A stretch of DNA of 53,150 nt from Sulfurivirga sp964427185 (GTDB lineage Bacteria > Pseudomonadota > Gammaproteobacteria > Thiomicrospirales > Thiomicrospiraceae). The stretch lies in the NCBI GenBank assembly GCA_964427185.1, contig CAYRSN010000006.1, positions 1 to 53,150 on the forward strand. Direction: 5' to 3'. Positions within the stretch are counted from its first letter, which is position 1. Every line of letters begins with the position of its first letter. The position numbers were made by a program, and so were the translations under genes. Under the pieces are notes generated by a model that ran no database searches, had not been told where the DNA came from, and saw only the letters and a program-made list of their open reading frames with translations. Below are positions 16,519-26,235 of the stretch, piece by piece.

Positions 16519-17100
16519 TTATGGGCATTTTTGCGCCACCAGCCAGCTGTAGCGGTGTTTTTGTTCCATTTTTATCTCTTCTAGCCAGCCTTCGCCGTAC
16601 ACTTCGATGCGCCAAGGTAGAAAGGCTTTGACCAGCTCGCCGCTTTGCACATAGTAGTCGGGATTTTTCGGGCCGTTCTCCTGCACAGGTACCAGAAAGG
16701 TCTGATAAAAAAGGCGTCCGCCCGGCTTAAGCAGCTGTTTGATACGCTTAAAAGCTTGGCGATCCAGATAACGGCTGACGACCACCACGTCAAACTGTTT
16801 GGGCGGCCAGTTGGGCTGTGCCAAGTCCAGCTGTTGCGTATGGATGGGCAGCTTATACGTCTGTGCCCAGCGTTTGAGCAGGGACAGCGCCGTATCGCTG
16901 ATATCCCAGGCTTCAACACTGAGTCCACACTGGGCGAGAAGACGAGCATTCCCGCCTAAGCCTGCGGCCAGATCCAGCGCCTTGCCTTGCAGAGGCAGCA
17001 GGCGGCTGTGTTGTCTGAGTACCCAGGCAGGCTCGGCCGGTGTGGAAAGTGCGGCTGTTTGGTATTTTTGGTTCCATTTTGTTTGTGTATCGTGAGACAT
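16519..17100 (-). CDS. Class I SAM-dependent methyltransferase, unknown substrate
   Basis: 193 residues from ATG 17100. The seven-strand methyltransferase fold is indicated by motif I ALDLAAGLGGNARLLA (about 42-57), the acidic end of strand 2 in VEAWDIS, VVVVSRYLDR and the post-motif LLKPGGRLFYQTF. The nearest recognisable relatives are TehB/UbiG-type small methyltransferases; substrate cannot be told. An open frame reaches upstream to 17685, but that part overlaps trkH and has no methyltransferase character, so it is discarded. Start to trkH stop is 8 bases, so it probably shares the trkH transcript. Confidence 0.8.
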   Translation of the reverse strand: MSHDTQTKWNQKYQTAALSTPAEPAWVLRQHSRLLPLQGKALDLAAGLGGNARLLAQCGLSVEAWDISDTALSLLKRWAQTYKLPIHTQQLDLAQPNWPPKQFDVVVVSRYLDRQAFKRIKQLLKPGGRLFYQTFLVPVQENGPKNPDYYVQSGELVKAFLPWRIEVYGEGWLEEIKMEQKHRYSWLVAQKCP

Positions 17101-17108
17101 AATGTGAC

Positions 17109-18560
17109 CTATGTGCGCCAGAATGCGCGGGTAAAAATGACTAACAGAGTAAACAGCTCCAGGCGCCCCAGCAGCATGGCGAAGGTAAGCACCCACTTGG
17201 CGTGATCGGGGAGGCTCTGGAAGTTGCTGCCCACTTCGCCCAGCCCAGGCCCCAGGTTGTTCAGGGTGGCGGCGACGGCGGAAAAAGCGGTGACGGCATC
17301 CAGCCCCATGGCCATCAGCACCAGCCCTAATGCGCCGAAGATGAAAACATACAATGAGAAAAACCCCCATACGGCGGCGATGACCTGCTCTGGCACTACG
17401 CGGCCGTGGAGCTTGAGGGGGATAAGTGCATTGGGGTGAAGCAGACGATACATTTCCCGCAGCCCCTGACGATAGAGAAGCAGCACGCGGATGACTTTCA
17501 TTCCACCACCGGTGGAGCCGGCGGAGCCGCCGATAAAGCTCATCATCACCAGCATGATTGGCACAAAAGCTGGCCAGGAAAGATAATCGGTGCTGGCAAA
17601 GCCGGTGGTGGTAGCCAGAGAAATAGTCTGAAAGCTGGCATAGCGTAAGGCTGTCAGCCAGTCGGGGTAGACACTGTTCAGCCATAAGTAAGCGGTACTG
17701 ACCAGAATGCCAGTGCTCAGTAGCACAAGATAGGCGCGAAACTCCGGATCGTGAAAGTAAGGGGTTACGGCCAGGTGCCGCCAGGCGGCAAAATGCAGGG
17801 TAAAGTTGATGCCTGCGATGACCATGAACACCATGGCGATGACCTCAATTGCCACACTGTCAAAGTGGCCGATACTGGCATCATGGGTGGAGAAGCCACC
17901 AATGGCGACAGTGGAAAAGCTGTGTCCGATGGCATCAAACCAGTTCATACCGGCTGCCCAGTAGGCGAGCGCACAGGCGATCGTAAGCCAGAGGTAGATG
18001 AGCCACAGGGTGCGGGCGGTTTCGCTGATGCGGGGTGCCAGCTTGCTGTCTTTCATGGGGCCTGGGGTTTCGGCACGATACAGCTGCATGCCGCCGATGC
18101 CCAGCATGGGCAGAATGGCCACTGCCAGGACGATAATGCCCATGCCGCCGAGCCACTGGAGTTGTTGTCGATACCATAAAATGGCATGTGGCAGGGTGTC
18201 CAGCCCGGTGATGACGGTGGCACCGGTGGTGGTCAGCCCGGAGAAGGACTCAAAAATAGCATCTGTGATGGAAAGCTCAACCCCTTTGGCAAAGTGCAGA
18301 GGGATGGCACCGATCAGCCCCAGCACTGTCCAGAAGGTAATGACCACTAAAAAACCATCTTTGATTTTCAGCTCTGCGCGCTCATGGCGCAGATACCACC
18401 AAAGGGTACCGCCCACCAGCAGGCTCAGCAGCATGGTGGCGGTAAAGGCATACAGTGCGCCATCCTGGTAGATGAGGGCAATGGCAATCGGTGGCAGCAG
18501 GGTGAGACTATAGACGGTGATCAGAATGCCGATGATTTTTAAAATCATTTTAAGATGCAT
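17109..18560 (-). CDS. trkH: Trk potassium uptake system, membrane subunit TrkH
   Basis: 483 residues with the four M1-P-M2 pore repeats of the SKT family. Selectivity-filter-like segments: SGLTTTGATVI, IGGFSTHDASIG, TTTGFASTDY and NNLGPGLGEVG. The segment GGSAGSTGGGMKVIRVLLL, typical of TrkH, is also clear. It forms the K+ channel/transporter in the inner membrane, gated by TrkA. It follows trkA with a one-base overlap, so the two are one unit. Confidence 0.95.
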   Translation of the reverse strand: MHLKMILKIIGILITVYSLTLLPPIAIALIYQDGALYAFTATMLLSLLVGGTLWWYLRHERAELKIKDGFLVVITFWTVLGLIGAIPLHFAKGVELSITDAIFESFSGLTTTGATVITGLDTLPHAILWYRQQLQWLGGMGIIVLAVAILPMLGIGGMQLYRAETPGPMKDSKLAPRISETARTLWLIYLWLTIACALAYWAAGMNWFDAIGHSFSTVAIGGFSTHDASIGHFDSVAIEVIAMVFMVIAGINFTLHFAAWRHLAVTPYFHDPEFRAYLVLLSTGILVSTAYLWLNSVYPDWLTALRYASFQTISLATTTGFASTDYLSWPAFVPIMLVMMSFIGGSAGSTGGGMKVIRVLLLYRQGLREMYRLLHPNALIPLKLHGRVVPEQVIAAVWGFFSLYVFIFGALGLVLMAMGLDAVTAFSAVAATLNNLGPGLGEVGSNFQSLPDHAKWVLTFAMLLGRLELFTLLVIFTRAFWRT

Positions 18561-19963
18561 CAGAACCAGCTCCGTTTGGGTTTCTGCTGCGTGAGCAGGT
18601 CATAGAGCACTTCCAGGCTTTGGCGGTCGGCGGCAAAGACGACCAGGTGGTCTTCTGCTTCAATCACGAGATCACGATGGGCAAAGAGCACCTTGCCTGC
18701 GCGGATAATGCAGCCGACGGTAATACGTTCAGGCCAGGGAATATCGATCAGCCGCCTGCCAATGACCGGTGAGGAGTTTTCGGAGCCGTGCAGAATGATT
18801 TCCACCGCTTCTGCCGCGCCGCGGCGCAGGGTGACGGCGCGCACGGTATCGCCTTCACGCAGATAGTGAAGCAGGCGGTTGGTGGTGATGCGGTCTGCGG
18901 AGATAGCCACATCAATCTGGTTCAAGTGGAGCAAGTCCACATAAGACTGGTTGTTGATCAGTGAGATGACCCGGTTGACCCCCAGTTTTTTGGCCAGCAA
19001 GCCGGCGATGATATTGGCTTCATCTCGGTTGGTGACGGCGATAAATAGCTGCGTTTCGTCAATATTTTCATCCAGCAGCAGAGCTTTGTCGGTAATGTCA
19101 CCGTGGATGACAATGCTGTAATCCAGCTGTTCGGCCAGATAGCGGGCACGGGAGAGGTTACGCTCGATAATCTTGACCTGATGATCCGCTTCCAGTGCCC
19201 GTGCCAGCGCCAGCCCGATATTCCCACCGCCGGCAATCATGATATTGCGGGATTGGTCTGATTTTTTGCCGCGCAGAGCAATGGAGATTTCAGGCAGGTC
19301 TTCAGGCTCCGCCAGTAAAAAGACTTCATCACCCTGTCGCAGAATGGTCTCGCCGCGGGGAATGACCACCTCCTGTCCCCGATAGATGGCAACGACGCGC
19401 ATGACAATGCCTTTAGGCAGGTACTGCTTGATCTCTTTGATTTGGTGATCTGCCAAGCGGCTGCCATACTCCACGCGATAGGCGACAAGGCGCACTTTTC
19501 CTTCGGCAAAATCCACCACCTGCAGTGCACCTGGCAGCTCTACCAGGCGCAGAATATGGTCAGTCACCAGGTTTTCCGGGCTGATAAGCACATCGACCGC
19601 CAGTGCATTGGGGTTTTCGTCCGTATCGAACAGCTCCGGATGGTTCAGGTAGGCAGTATTGCGTACACGGGCGATTTTGGTGGGGGTTTTATGCAGGATA
19701 TAGGCGGTCTGGCAGGCGACCAGGTTGGTTTCATCAGAGCGTGTAACGGCAATAAGCATATCAGCCATTTCCAGGCCGGCTTCTTCCAGAATGTCCGGGT
19801 CGGAGGCGTGCCCGACAATGGTGCGGATATCCAGATGATCCTGAAGTTTTTGCAGGTAGGCGGCATCCAGATCCACCAGGGTAATGTCATTTTCCGGGTC
19901 ATTGGCGAGCATTTCTGCCAGTGAGGCGCCGACCTGGCCGGCACCGAGGATAAGAATATTCAT
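18560..19963 (-). CDS. trkA: Trk potassium uptake regulator TrkA (two RCK domains)
   Basis: 467 residues made of two tandem RCK modules, each a Rossmann NAD-binding domain followed by a TrkA_C domain. The first begins MNILILGAGQVGASLAEML, the second about residue 235 with NIMIAGGGNIGLALARAL. It binds NAD(H)/ATP and gates TrkH at the cytoplasmic face. It overlaps the upstream ntrX gene by 4 bases; the ntrY-ntrX-trkA-trkH order is frequent in Gammaproteobacteria. Confidence 0.95.
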   Translation of the reverse strand: MNILILGAGQVGASLAEMLANDPENDITLVDLDAAYLQKLQDHLDIRTIVGHASDPDILEEAGLEMADMLIAVTRSDETNLVACQTAYILHKTPTKIARVRNTAYLNHPELFDTDENPNALAVDVLISPENLVTDHILRLVELPGALQVVDFAEGKVRLVAYRVEYGSRLADHQIKEIKQYLPKGIVMRVVAIYRGQEVVIPRGETILRQGDEVFLLAEPEDLPEISIALRGKKSDQSRNIMIAGGGNIGLALARALEADHQVKIIERNLSRARYLAEQLDYSIVIHGDITDKALLLDENIDETQLFIAVTNRDEANIIAGLLAKKLGVNRVISLINNQSYVDLLHLNQIDVAISADRITTNRLLHYLREGDTVRAVTLRRGAAEAVEIILHGSENSSPVIGRRLIDIPWPERITVGCIIRAGKVLFAHRDLVIEAEDHLVVFAADRQSLEVLYDLLTQQKPKRSWF

Positions 19964-21318
19964 AAGGCTTTAGGGTCGATATTAAGTTGTTTGAGTTTGC
20001 GGTAGAGGTGTGTACGCTCCAGCCCTGCACGTTGAGCGGCTTCGGAAACATTGCCGCCGGTTTCTTTTAAAAGTGCTTTGAGATAACGGGCTTCGAAGGT
20101 TTCGCGCGCCGCTTTCAGCGGCAGTTGGGTATTGGGGCGGCATTGATCCGGGTCGTCTGCACTGTGCTGTTGCAGCAGGCTGCGAACCTCTTCTGCGGTG
20201 ACGGCTCCTTCTCCCTGCAGCAGTAACCGTTGAATAATATTCTGCAGTTCCAGCAGGTTGCCCGGCCAGTGGTGTTGGCGCAGCACATTTTGAGCGGCGA
20301 TATCAAACGGACGCCACGGCAGACCCTGCTGTTGCGATAGCCGGTCGGTGAAATAGTCAACCAGCTCGGGCAGATCGTCCGGGCGTGTGCGCAGAGGGGG
20401 CAGCTGGATGTGTGTCAGCTCCAGCCGCTGCGCCAGTTGAGGGAGAAAGTGGCCGGCCTCTGCCAGCGGGCTCAGTGTCTGGTTGCTCAGGGCAAAGATA
20501 CGTACATCCAGCTGTGTAGGCTGCTGAGCCCCCGGGCGGGTGAAGTGGGCTGTCTGAATGAGATCCAGTATCACCTGTTGGTTCTGAGGGTGCAGCAAGT
20601 GGATGTCGTTAATTAACAGCGAACCGCCTTGCAGATGTTCCAGCTCTCCGACCTGAATGCCTGCTTCGGTTTCACAACCTAACCAGCGGTTGGGGTCGTT
20701 ATTGAGCTGCTGTGCATCTACAACCATTAAAGGACGCTCTCCGCGCGGACTAAGCCGGTGCACGGCACGGGCAAACTGATGCCGACCACTGCCGCGCTCT
20801 CCGGTAATCAGTACAGGCATCTTGTATTGTGCCAACCGTTGTGCATCGGCGCGCAGCTGCCGCATATACTTGCTTTTGCCGATCAGCTCGCTGTCCCAGT
20901 TGAGCTGGCTACGCAGCTGGTGCTGGTGGCGCACCAGGCGCAGGTGCTTGATGGCGCGTTCCGTGGCCACTAGCAGCCGGTTAAGCGAGAGCGGCTTTTC
21001 CAGAAAGTCCCATGCGCCCAGGCGTGTGGCTTCTACAGCCGTTTCAATGGTGCCATGCCCGGAGATCATGACCACATTGGTATGGGCGAGCAGGCCTTCC
21101 TCTTTCATCTGTTTGAGCAGGGTAATGCCGTCAATATCCGGCATCCATACGTCCAGAAAAATGACATCGGGCAGGCTTTTGTGCCAGGCGGCTTGTGCCT
21201 GGACACCGTTGGCGGCCGTTGTGACCTGGTAGCCTTCGTCTGTCAGAATATCCTGAAACAGTTGGCGGATGTCTTTTTCATCATCCACCACCAGAATGTG
21301 TCCGCGTGTCTGCTTCAT
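19960..21318 (-). CDS. ntrX: NtrX-like response regulator with degenerate AAA+ domain
   Basis: 452 residues: receiver domain (1-120) with phospho-acceptor D56 in IFLDVWMPD and the acidic pair VVDDE; a central AAA+ domain; and a C-terminal Fis-type helix-turn-helix (GNVSEAAQRAGLERTHLYRKL). The AAA+ part has lost key residues: Walker A is GERGSGRH (G173-H180, Arg in place of the catalytic Lys), Walker B ends N-D (237-238) rather than D-E, and the sigma-54-contacting GAFTGA loop is absent. It therefore probably cannot activate sigma-54 and may act on sigma-70 promoters or as a repressor. Partner kinase NtrY is immediately upstream (4-base overlap). Confidence 0.88.
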   Translation of the reverse strand: MKQTRGHILVVDDEKDIRQLFQDILTDEGYQVTTAANGVQAQAAWHKSLPDVIFLDVWMPDIDGITLLKQMKEEGLLAHTNVVMISGHGTIETAVEATRLGAWDFLEKPLSLNRLLVATERAIKHLRLVRHQHQLRSQLNWDSELIGKSKYMRQLRADAQRLAQYKMPVLITGERGSGRHQFARAVHRLSPRGERPLMVVDAQQLNNDPNRWLGCETEAGIQVGELEHLQGGSLLINDIHLLHPQNQQVILDLIQTAHFTRPGAQQPTQLDVRIFALSNQTLSPLAEAGHFLPQLAQRLELTHIQLPPLRTRPDDLPELVDYFTDRLSQQQGLPWRPFDIAAQNVLRQHHWPGNLLELQNIIQRLLLQGEGAVTAEEVRSLLQQHSADDPDQCRPNTQLPLKAARETFEARYLKALLKETGGNVSEAAQRAGLERTHLYRKLKQLNIDPKAL

Positions 21319-23465
21319 AGCGGTGCTGTCAATGGGAAGGTGAGTATAAAACAGGTTTGTCCTTCGGAGACCTGAACTTCAATCAAACCATTATGCTCTT
21401 CCACGATTTTTTTGGCAACCGCAAGGCCTAATCCGCTGCCTTTGGGTTTGTCGCTGGCGTAAGGTTCAAAGATCCAACCGGTATCTTCCGGTTTTAATTT
21501 ACCGCCGTTATCGCAGATGCTCAATGTCATCTGATCAGTTTTGCAATGTGTTGCGATGCGAATGTGCGGTGCGGGAACGTTTTCACAGGCTTCCAGTGCG
21601 TTTTTGATCAGGTTGTGCAGCAGCTGATTCATGCGGTTAGGATCTGCTTCTAATAGTGGGCAGTTATCATCTAACGCTGTGGAAAAGGTGATACCGGGGC
21701 GGGTATAAAGCTGCACCATATGGTCAACCAGCTCATTGAGTGCCAGCGGTCTTTTTTCCAAAGTGGGGCTGTGGGCGTAATCCGTAAAAGCGTCCACCAG
21801 TGTCTGCATGGTTTTGACCTGTGCCACGATGGTAGCAGTCAGTTTCTCCAACAGGGCTCGCTGTTCAGTTGGCAGGTGCGGGGAAAGTTTCAATGCAAGG
21901 CGTTCTGCCGAAAGTTGAATGGGGGTGAGTGGGTTTTTGATTTCGTGCGCAAGACGGCGTGCCACATCATGCCAGGCGGCATGTCGCTGCGCCTGCACCA
22001 GGGCGGTGATGTCATCGAATATCAGCACGCTGCCTTGGTGCTCACCCGGTAGCGGAGCCCCCTGAACCAGCAGGATGCGTTCGCCCGTGGGTGTGGCAAA
22101 TGGAAGCTGCTGCTGCCAGGAGCCTTTGGCAGGCGCGGCTTCCTGCGCGATATGCTGCCATAGCATGGCAAGCGGTTTGAAAGCGTCCTGCCGGATGGCA
22201 TCTGTGATTTTCTGGTGTTGAATGGTGTGTAAGGGGCATTCAAGCAGGGCTTCTGCCTGCTGGTTGAACAGCCGCAGCCGCTGGCGGGCATCCAGTGTCA
22301 TAACGCCGCTGTTGAGGCTGTTGATAATGGTTTGCAAGTAGGCCTTCTGCAGAGCCATCTGTTGATGACCGAGCCGTGCCGTGTGGCGTGCGCGTTTGAT
22401 TTGGAACACCATGTCGTTGAAAGAGCGGATCAGCTCGCCCAGTTCGTTTTTAGGCAGTTCGGTGTTGATCGGTTCCAGCTGCCCTTCGGCAATACGTCGC
22501 GTGCCTTTGGTCAGCATTCGCAGAGGACGGGTGGTGTGCTGTACCAGCTGAATGGCGAACAGGAGTGCTGAGACCAGCGCTAAAAGCACGACCAGAGAAA
22601 GTATCAGTGCCATGGTCGTTTTAAGCGGTTCGCGCAGGTAGGCACGCTGTTGATATTGCTCTGTGGCGGTTTCTACCTGTTTGGCCAGTTGCGTCAGCTG
22701 CGCGCTGACAGGGAAGATGGCTTGTAGTATCAGGCGTCCATGGGGGGCTTCAAGCGGTAGCAGAATACGGTAAAAAGGGTGGGGCGGCACGGTGTCGTGG
22801 TGTGTATCGATTGCGGCATAGGCGCGCCCCTGTTGTGCCTGTTGGAAAAGATTTTCCGGCGGCGTATGAGGCAAAATATTGGCGCCTTGTGCTCCAGCGC
22901 TGAAAGCGATGAGCTGTTTGTCATCTTTAAACAACGCCACTTCTTCCGCATTGATCAGCTGGCGGATTTTATCCAGCGCCAGTGCGGGCTGCTGAATGAG
23001 GGCGTTTTGAAACAGCTGGGTGCTGGAGCGGGTCAGGTTAAGCAGAGTGCGAGTTTTGTCATCCAGGGTGGAACGGGTAAGCTGGGTGGCGCTTTGCAGC
23101 GCGGTTTCGGTTTTAATGTCGAACCAGGCATCTATGCCCTGGTAGAGAAACTGGAGTGCAAACAGATAGATCACCAGTACCGGCACGCCGACCAGTGCGG
23201 TGATCAGCAGCGAGAGCCGTAGGACAATACGGCTGCCCGGGCGACGTTGTTTTAGCTGTTTGCGCAGCCGCCAGAGCATACGCAGCAGCGTAAAGAGCAG
23301 AATGACAACCCCGCCTACTGCTACCAGCAGCACGATGGCATAGGTTCCTGCAAAGCTGGAAGCTTCCTGCAGGCTTTGGCTGAGTGTGGCCAGCGCGGCC
23401 AGGGTGATCAGTGTCAGTGTGGCCGGCAGGGCGTATTGCTTAAGTTGAGAGTTTATCTTTGCCAT
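21315..23465 (-). CDS. ntrY: NtrY-like membrane sensor histidine kinase
   Basis: 716 residues. N-terminal region with three to four transmembrane segments and a periplasmic sensing region, a HAMP-type linker (RPLRMLTKGTRRIAEGQLEPI), a PAS domain (YLQTIINSLNSGVMTLDA...), then HisKA with H507 in RLAHEIKNPLTPIQLSAERL, and HATPase_c with NLIKNALEAC (N box), SICDNGGKL and GSGLGLAVAKKIVEEHNG. This is the NtrY architecture. The signal it senses is unknown; linkage to trkAH suggests an envelope or ion-related role, which is inference. It overlaps the DUF4390 gene by 13 bases. Confidence 0.9.
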   Translation of the reverse strand: MAKINSQLKQYALPATLTLITLAALATLSQSLQEASSFAGTYAIVLLVAVGGVVILLFTLLRMLWRLRKQLKQRRPGSRIVLRLSLLITALVGVPVLVIYLFALQFLYQGIDAWFDIKTETALQSATQLTRSTLDDKTRTLLNLTRSSTQLFQNALIQQPALALDKIRQLINAEEVALFKDDKQLIAFSAGAQGANILPHTPPENLFQQAQQGRAYAAIDTHHDTVPPHPFYRILLPLEAPHGRLILQAIFPVSAQLTQLAKQVETATEQYQQRAYLREPLKTTMALILSLVVLLALVSALLFAIQLVQHTTRPLRMLTKGTRRIAEGQLEPINTELPKNELGELIRSFNDMVFQIKRARHTARLGHQQMALQKAYLQTIINSLNSGVMTLDARQRLRLFNQQAEALLECPLHTIQHQKITDAIRQDAFKPLAMLWQHIAQEAAPAKGSWQQQLPFATPTGERILLVQGAPLPGEHQGSVLIFDDITALVQAQRHAAWHDVARRLAHEIKNPLTPIQLSAERLALKLSPHLPTEQRALLEKLTATIVAQVKTMQTLVDAFTDYAHSPTLEKRPLALNELVDHMVQLYTRPGITFSTALDDNCPLLEADPNRMNQLLHNLIKNALEACENVPAPHIRIATHCKTDQMTLSICDNGGKLKPEDTGWIFEPYASDKPKGSGLGLAVAKKIVEEHNGLIEVQVSEGQTCFILTFPLTAPL

Positions 23466-24040
23466 AGTTTGCGCACGTCCACCGGTTTGATCAGCCAGCC
23501 ACTGTCCAGCTGCCAGTTGGCATCATACAAGGTTGTCATCCACAGGGGAATGGGAAGTTTGTCGCGATCCAGCGTAATACGCCAGGCCAGACGATAAGGG
23601 ATGCCCGTGTGCAGATGCTGTGTGTCGATCAGCGAAAGGTGATCGAAGGTGCCAAGAATCTCCAGCGCCTCTGCAAGGGTGGCAGTTTTAAGGTGCCGTT
23701 GTTTGCTTTCGTTAATCAGGTGCCAGCGCTGGTTGAGCGGGTTAAAGCGCAGCTGCGCCAGGGTGGTATGCTGGGTGACGGTGCGCTGATAAGGTATCAA
23801 TCCGAACAGCAGTGTCGGCTCCCGCAGTTCAATGCGGCTGAGAAAGTAGAGTGGCACGCCGTGTTTTAAGGCATCGATCATGGCAGGGGAAAGGGTGATG
23901 TGGGCTTTGGCGTGGACACTCAGGGTGTTGTTTTGAATGTAGTGTTCCAGAAACAGCTGTGTGACCTGAGGCGGAGCAGCCCATGCGCTCAGGTTGATCA
24001 GAACAAACAGGCAGCATACCTTAAGGTTGTTTGACCACAT
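23453..24040 (-). CDS. DUF4390 domain-containing exported protein
   Basis: 195 residues with a signal peptide (VCCLFVLINLSAWAAP, cleavage near residue 21). The body matches the DUF4390 pattern: ...LEHYIQNNTLSVHAKAHITLSPAMIDALKHGVPL near the start and a C-terminal PIPLWMTTLYDANWQLDSGW. Family function is unknown, but the gene is regularly found between rsmB and ntrY, as here, so it may act with the NtrY sensor in the periplasm. It overlaps rsmB by 20 bases and ntrY by 13. Confidence 0.82.
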   Translation of the reverse strand: MWSNNLKVCCLFVLINLSAWAAPPQVTQLFLEHYIQNNTLSVHAKAHITLSPAMIDALKHGVPLYFLSRIELREPTLLFGLIPYQRTVTQHTTLAQLRFNPLNQRWHLINESKQRHLKTATLAEALEILGTFDHLSLIDTQHLHTGIPYRLAWRITLDRDKLPIPLWMTTLYDANWQLDSGWLIKPVDVRKLWQR

Positions 24041-25322
24041 GACAGTAATAAAATCCGTCCATGTTTTGCTGTCCGGGCAGGATTTGTGTGCCGATGGTGC
24101 CGCGTTGCGGCAGGTGTGGGATTATTTGCAGCCGAGCTTCAGGGGTGTTATCCAGAAAAGCGCGTAGTTGAGCATGGTTTTCGGCAGCCAGCACGGAGCA
24201 GGTGGCATACAGCAACGCACCGCCCGGTTTGAGCAGCGGCCAGAGCGCCCGCAGAATATCGGCCTGAGTCTGTGTCAGCTGCTGAATATCTTCCGGTGTG
24301 CGGTGCCATTTGATATCAGGATGGCGGCGGATAATGCCGGTGGCTGAGCAGGGGGCATCCAGCATGATCTTATCAAACAGGGCACCATCCCACCACTGTT
24401 CGGGCGTGCTGGCATCGCCCTGTCGTATCTGAGCATGCAGCTCGAGACGTTCGAGGTTTTCCTGTAAGCGTAGGATGCGGGTGGGGTCTTTTTCCAGCGC
24501 CAGAAGGTGCGCCTTGTTGTGTGCGATTTCCTGTAAATGGGAGGTTTTGCCGCCCGGTGCGGCGCAGGCATCCAGAATCCGCTCTCCGGGGCGTGGTTGT
24601 AGAATCTGTGCTGCTTGTTGGGCGGCGGCATCCTGTACGCTGAACCAGCCTTCCGCATAGCCGGGCAGCTGTTGTACGGGTACGCTCTGCCCAAGTATCA
24701 CTGCTTGTGGGGCAAGCGGATGGGGCTGGGGGTTCAGCGCGGCGATCTCCGGCAATGCCATAAAGTGCGCTCGGTCAGTTTTGAGTGGGTTAATGCGCAG
24801 GGTCAGCGGTGGGTTTTGATTGTTGGCGGTTAAGATTGTGTGCCAGTCATCCGGCCAGTCCGTTTTGAGCTGGTCGATGAGCCACTGGGGGTGGCTGTAT
24901 TGTGCCTGCTCGCAGCTGTGGCGCCATTGTTCTCGTGTTTCCGGCGGGGTGCGGGCAAAGTTGCGCAATACGCCATTGATGAGTCCACGTGCCCACTGTT
25001 TTTTCTTGGATAGCAAGCGGATGGTTTCATTGACCGCCGCATGGGCAGGGACTGCATCCATGTAGTGCAGCTGGTAGAGCCCCATCAGCAGTAGTAGCTC
25101 AATATCCGCATCTTTGGGTTTGAGTTTCTTCTGCATCAGTGGGTGCAACAGAGCACGCAAGCTTGCCAGCCAGCGCAGCACGCCATAGAGCAGGTGTTGC
25201 AGCAGGGCGCGATCCTGCGGGGGGCACTGGTTTAATAGCTCAGGCAGCACTGCGCTGAGTGAGCGCCCTTCCAGTAGCACGGTTTGCAGCCCCTGCCAGG
25301 CTAACGCACGCGCATTACTCAA
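24021..25322 (-). CDS. rsmB: 16S rRNA (cytosine-967-C5)-methyltransferase RsmB
   Basis: About 433 residues. N-terminal NusB-like RNA-binding domain (residues 1-140, with LLYGVLRWLASL and GLINGVLRNFART), then a Rossmann methyltransferase domain with ILDACAAPGGKTSHL (SAM motif), the catalytic LDAPCSATGIIRRHPDIKW and YATCSVLAAEN. It methylates C967 of 16S rRNA. The start is uncertain: TTG 25322 follows GGGGA at good spacing and overlaps the fmt stop by 8 bases; an ATG at 25349 is the other candidate. It sits in the def-fmt-rsmB translation cluster. Confidence 0.92.
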   Translation of the reverse strand: MSNARALAWQGLQTVLLEGRSLSAVLPELLNQCPPQDRALLQHLLYGVLRWLASLRALLHPLMQKKLKPKDADIELLLLMGLYQLHYMDAVPAHAAVNETIRLLSKKKQWARGLINGVLRNFARTPPETREQWRHSCEQAQYSHPQWLIDQLKTDWPDDWHTILTANNQNPPLTLRINPLKTDRAHFMALPEIAALNPQPHPLAPQAVILGQSVPVQQLPGYAEGWFSVQDAAAQQAAQILQPRPGERILDACAAPGGKTSHLQEIAHNKAHLLALEKDPTRILRLQENLERLELHAQIRQGDASTPEQWWDGALFDKIMLDAPCSATGIIRRHPDIKWHRTPEDIQQLTQTQADILRALWPLLKPGGALLYATCSVLAAENHAQLRAFLDNTPEARLQIIPHLPQRGTIGTQILPGQQNMDGFYYCHVVKQP

Positions 25323-26235
25323 AGTGTTTCCCCAGCAGCTGGCGCCCATTGGCAAATGCACTGGCGGCCATAGGCTTTTTGCCTGCGGGCTGGAGTGTGT
25401 GAACACGCAGCAGGCCTTCTCCACAGGTGATATCAATCCCATCGGGTGTGACCATGATGATTTCACCTGGCTGGGTGTGTTCAGACCCTGGCAGGGCTGT
25501 GGCTGTGAGCAGTTTCAGCGGTTTGCCGTCCAGTTGTGTGTAAGCAGTCGGCCAGGGGTTGAAGGCGTGAATTTTTCGTTTGATCACTGTTGCTGGCTGG
25601 TGCCAGTTAATGCGGCCTTCTGCTTTAGTGAGCTTGGCGGCATAGGTGGCCTGCTGTTCATCCTGAGGCTCAGGGGTGAGTGTATCCAGCTGTGCCAGGG
25701 CTTCTACAATGGCTTCACCGCCTAATTGGCTCAGGCGGTCGTGCAGGGTGGCGGCAGTGTCGGTTTCTGCAATGGGTGTGGTTTTTTTCAAAAGCATGGC
25801 ACCTGTATCCAGCCCTTCGTCCATCTGCATGATGGTAATGCCGGTTTGCGTATCTCCCGCTTCAATAGCGCGCTGAATGGGCGCGGCGCCACGCCAGCGA
25901 GGGAGTAACGAGGCGTGAATATTCAAGCAGCCATGGGTAGGTAGCTTCAGCACAGCTTTGGGCAGAATCAGGCCATAGGCGACCACAATCATGGCCTCTG
26001 CCTCATGGGCGGCCAGTTGCTGCTGAACTTCCTGCGTTTTCAGACTGAGCGGCTGAAAGACAGGCAGGTTTTTTTCCTGCGCCAGCTGTTTGACAGGGGG
26101 CGGTGTGCATTTCATGCCTCGGCCTGCGGGACGATCCGGCTGCGTGTAAACAGCTACCACTTCATGTCCGGCATTGAGCAAGGCGTTTAAGGCGGGTACG
26201 GAAAACGCCGGGGTGCCTGCGAAAATCAGTCTCAT
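25315..26235 (-). CDS. fmt: Methionyl-tRNA formyltransferase
   Basis: 306 residues. N-terminal formyltransferase domain with MRLIFAGTPAFSVPAL, VVAYGLILPKAVL, the catalytic NIHASLLPRWRGAAPIQ and IMQMDEGLDTGAML; C-terminal tRNA-binding domain from about residue 205 (KIHAFNPWPTAYT). It formylates the initiator Met-tRNA. Its start overlaps the def stop by 4 bases, the classic def-fmt pair. Confidence 0.96.
   Translation of the reverse strand: MRLIFAGTPAFSVPALNALLNAGHEVVAVYTQPDRPAGRGMKCTPPPVKQLAQEKNLPVFQPLSLKTQEVQQQLAAHEAEAMIVVAYGLILPKAVLKLPTHGCLNIHASLLPRWRGAAPIQRAIEAGDTQTGITIMQMDEGLDTGAMLLKKTTPIAETDTAATLHDRLSQLGGEAIVEALAQLDTLTPEPQDEQQATYAAKLTKAEGRINWHQPATVIKRKIHAFNPWPTAYTQLDGKPLKLLTATALPGSEHTQPGEIIMVTPDGIDITCGEGLLRVHTLQPAGKKPMAASAFANGRQLLGKHFE

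Noticed and set aside
17101..17685. N-terminal extension of the methyltransferase frame
   Set aside because: It overlaps trkH on the same strand in another frame and has no methyltransferase features.
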